Source: Zoogloea sp. LCSB751
Lineage (GTDB): Bacteria > Pseudomonadota > Gammaproteobacteria > Burkholderiales > Rhodocyclaceae
Direction: 5' to 3'
DNA length: 64,000 bases
Assembly: GCF_002028455.1 (NCBI RefSeq)
Contig: NZ_MWUM01000014.1
Location: forward strand, 1-64,000
The notes below the pieces were generated by a model. That model saw nothing but the letters and a program-made list of their open reading frames with translations. It did not search any database and had not been told where the DNA came from. Position numbers and translations under genes: made by a program. Below are positions 62,318 through 64,000 of this stretch, piece by piece. Position 1 is the first letter of the stretch, and each line of letters starts with the position of its first letter.

Positions 62318-64000
62318 GTGCCCATCGAATCCAAGCTTTCCCCCTTCGCCTTCTTCGACAACAACCTCGACGCCGACGGCCAGCGGGGCGCCTGGCTGCT
62401 GACCGGGCTTGTCGAGGAAGTCATCTGCGACGACGCCGGCAATTGGCGGGACTGTCTGCAGCGCCTCGACGAGGCCGCCCGCAACGGCGCCTGGGTCGCC
62501 GTGGCCGCCGCCTACGAACTCGGCTACGCCATCGAAGCGCGGCTGCGCCCACGGCGACCAGCGGGCTCGGGGCCACTGCTGCAGGCCTGGATCTTCGAAC
62601 ACGGCGAGTGGCTGGACAGCGCCGCCTGCGAAAAGTGGCTGAGTGCCCAGGCCGGTGATGCCCCTGGCGGCGTCGGCGCACTGCAGGCCGATATCGCCGA
62701 AACGGCCTATCTCGAGAACATCGAGCGCATCCGCCGCTACATCGCCGACGGCGACTGCTACCAGGTCAATTACACCTTCCCGTTCAGCGGCCAGGCCTAC
62801 GGTGCCCCGGCCGCCCTGTACCAGTCGCTGCGCGCCGCCCAGCCGGTACGCTACGGCGCCTTCATCCGCCATACCGGCGGCAGCATCCTGTCCCGCTCGC
62901 CGGAGTTGTTCCTGGAGCGCAGCGGCACGACCCTCAGCAGCCTGCCGATGAAGGGCACCGCGCCGCGCCAGGCAGACCCAGCCACCCTCAGCACCTCCGA
63001 GAAGGATCGCGCCGAGAACGTGATGATCGTGGACCTGATCCGCAACGACATGGGCCGGCTGGCCCCCGCCGGCGGCGTGCGGGTGGACGAACTGTTCCAC
63101 GTCGAGCCCTACCCGACGGTCTGGCAGATGATCTCCCGCGTCGTCGCCGAGCCGGTTGCCGCCGGGCTGCCGGAGATCTTCCGCGCCCTGTTCCCCTGTG
63201 GCTCGATCACTGGCGCACCGAAGATCCGCGCGATGGAGATCATCCGCGAACTGGAACCCAGCCCCCGCGGCATATATTGCGGCGCGCTGGGCTTCATCCG
63301 CCCCGGCGGCGATTTCCGCCTGAGTGTGCCGATCCGCACACTGCTCGTGGATACGGACGGCCAGGCGAAGCTCAATGTGGGGAGCGGGGTCGTCTACGAC
63401 TCCAGCCCGGCCGGGGAGTGGGCGGAATGCCATCTCAAGGCGCGTTTCCTGACCGCCCTGCCGACACCGCTGCGGCTGATCGAGACCCTGCGCTATGCGC
63501 CGGCGGAGGCGGAAGCCTTCCCTTTCCTGGCCGAACACCGGGAACGCCTGTCGGCTTCCGCCCGCTGGTTCGGTTTCCCCTTCGATCCCGATGCCTTCCG
63601 CGATACGCTCGCCACCGTCGGTGGCGACGCGCCGCTGAGGGTGCGCGTGACCCTCGGCCAAGGCGGGGATTTCCGCCTGGAAACCGCCCCGCTCAGCGCC
63701 GGCGCGCCTGCCGATGCACCGACGGTGGTGCTGTCGCCGCATCGGGTACGCAGCGATGATCCGCTGCTGCGCCACAAGACCACCGCCCGCCGGCTCTACG
63801 ACCAGGAACTCGCCCGGGTCATGGCGGACGGAAACTTCGACGCCCTGTTCCTCAATGAACGGGGCGAACTGACCGAAGGCGCCCGCAGCAACCTGTTCGT
63901 ACAGAAAAACGGGGAACTGCTGACGCCACCGCAGGACGCGGGACTGCTCAACGGCGTGCTACGGCGCCGCCTGCTGCGGAAAGGGCTGGCTCGGGAAGCC
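62318..64000 (+). CDS. pabB: bifunctional aminodeoxychorismate synthase component I / 4-amino-4-deoxychorismate lyase (partial)
   Basis: The frame is open from GTG 62318 to the window end (561 codons, incomplete). The first about 380 residues are a PabB-type chorismate-binding domain: YIADGDCYQVNYTFPFSG, LPMKGTAPRQ, KDRAENVMIVDLIRNDMGRL and CGSITGAPKIRAMEII. It is followed without a stop by a PabC-type PLP lyase domain starting LIETLRYAP, with the PLP-lysine region RHKTTARRLYD and FLNERGELTEGARSN. The fusion converts chorismate to p-aminobenzoate for folate synthesis together with a glutaminase (PabA) not in this window. Confidence 0.92.
   Translation, partial: MPIESKLSPFAFFDNNLDADGQRGAWLLTGLVEEVICDDAGNWRDCLQRLDEAARNGAWVAVAAAYELGYAIEARLRPRRPAGSGPLLQAWIFEHGEWLDSAACEKWLSAQAGDAPGGVGALQADIAETAYLENIERIRRYIADGDCYQVNYTFPFSGQAYGAPAALYQSLRAAQPVRYGAFIRHTGGSILSRSPELFLERSGTTLSSLPMKGTAPRQADPATLSTSEKDRAENVMIVDLIRNDMGRLAPAGGVRVDELFHVEPYPTVWQMISRVVAEPVAAGLPEIFRALFPCGSITGAPKIRAMEIIRELEPSPRGIYCGALGFIRPGGDFRLSVPIRTLLVDTDGQAKLNVGSGVVYDSSPAGEWAECHLKARFLTALPTPLRLIETLRYAPAEAEAFPFLAEHRERLSASARWFGFPFDPDAFRDTLATVGGDAPLRVRVTLGQGGDFRLETAPLSAGAPADAPTVVLSPHRVRSDDPLLRHKTTARRLYDQELARVMADGNFDALFLNERGELTEGARSNLFVQKNGELLTPPQDAGLLNGVLRRRLLRKGLAREA

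Overview
The window is GC-rich chromosomal DNA of a betaproteobacterium. The gene orders rpoE-rseA-rseB-rseC-mucD / lepA-lepB-DUF4845-rnc-era-recO-pdxJ-acpS-nagZ and yceD-rpmF-plsX-fabH-fabD-fabG-acpP-fabF are typical of that class. A Rhodocyclales relative (Azospira/Azoarcus-like) is my best guess from protein flavour, but that is inference. No plasmid or phage backbone, rRNA operon or CRISPR array was seen.

Positions 1-34.9 kb are a conserved core. A leftward block (tRNA-Gly, pgsA, uvrC, nagZ, acpS, pdxJ, recO, era, rnc, DUF4845, lepB, lepA) is tightly packed, with many 4-bp stop/start overlaps and several GTG or TTG starts. Upstream lies the envelope-stress operon rpoE-rseA-rseB-rseC-mucD plus a thioredoxin-fold gene. 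It has a candidate sigma-E promoter of its own and ends in an intrinsic terminator directly in front of lepA. nadB diverges from rpoE. The fatty-acid block supplies acyl-ACP machinery and L32. maf and a methylase gene diverge from it. A second leftward group (sppA-like, Rieske, HAD phosphatase, rluC) diverges from rne, which has a leader of about 500 nt. lmw-PTP, uvrB, an aromatic/aspartate aminotransferase and two identical tRNA-Asn genes close the core.

Positions 34.9-45.1 kb are an accessory island. It starts at the second tRNA-Asn with a decayed serine-recombinase tail. It continues with an intact Fic protein next to a truncated antitoxin and ends in a second vestige of the same antitoxin family plus a frameshifted Phd/truncated VapC pair. 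Between the two antitoxin vestiges, which share a 74-bp direct repeat, sit two divergent gene sets around a 97-bp control region holding a perfect 8-bp-arm palindrome. Leftward are an SDR protein without the catalytic Tyr, a frameshifted DUF3429 membrane protein and an ABC1 kinase lacking its catalytic middle. Rightward are a renalase-like FAD protein, a photolyase/cryptochrome, a DUF2256 mini-protein, a Cry-DASH and an iron-sulfur (FeS-BCP/PhrB-type) photolyase. This is a light-response and photorepair cassette; its leftward arm appears to be decaying.

Positions 45.1-56.9 kb carry a chemoreceptor, an unrecognised 309-aa protein, a stand-alone APS kinase, a TIGR03032-family protein, a giant (1891-aa) DUF4347 surface or secreted protein with four near-identical 375-bp tandem repeats, and a lipoprotein. 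These look like one surface-protein locus, but no secretion apparatus lies in the window. Positions 57-64 kb hold molybdenum-cofactor genes moaA-mobA-moeA, an unknown 303-aa gene preceding a class-I PPK2 polyphosphate kinase, and a PabB-PabC fusion that runs off the right edge.
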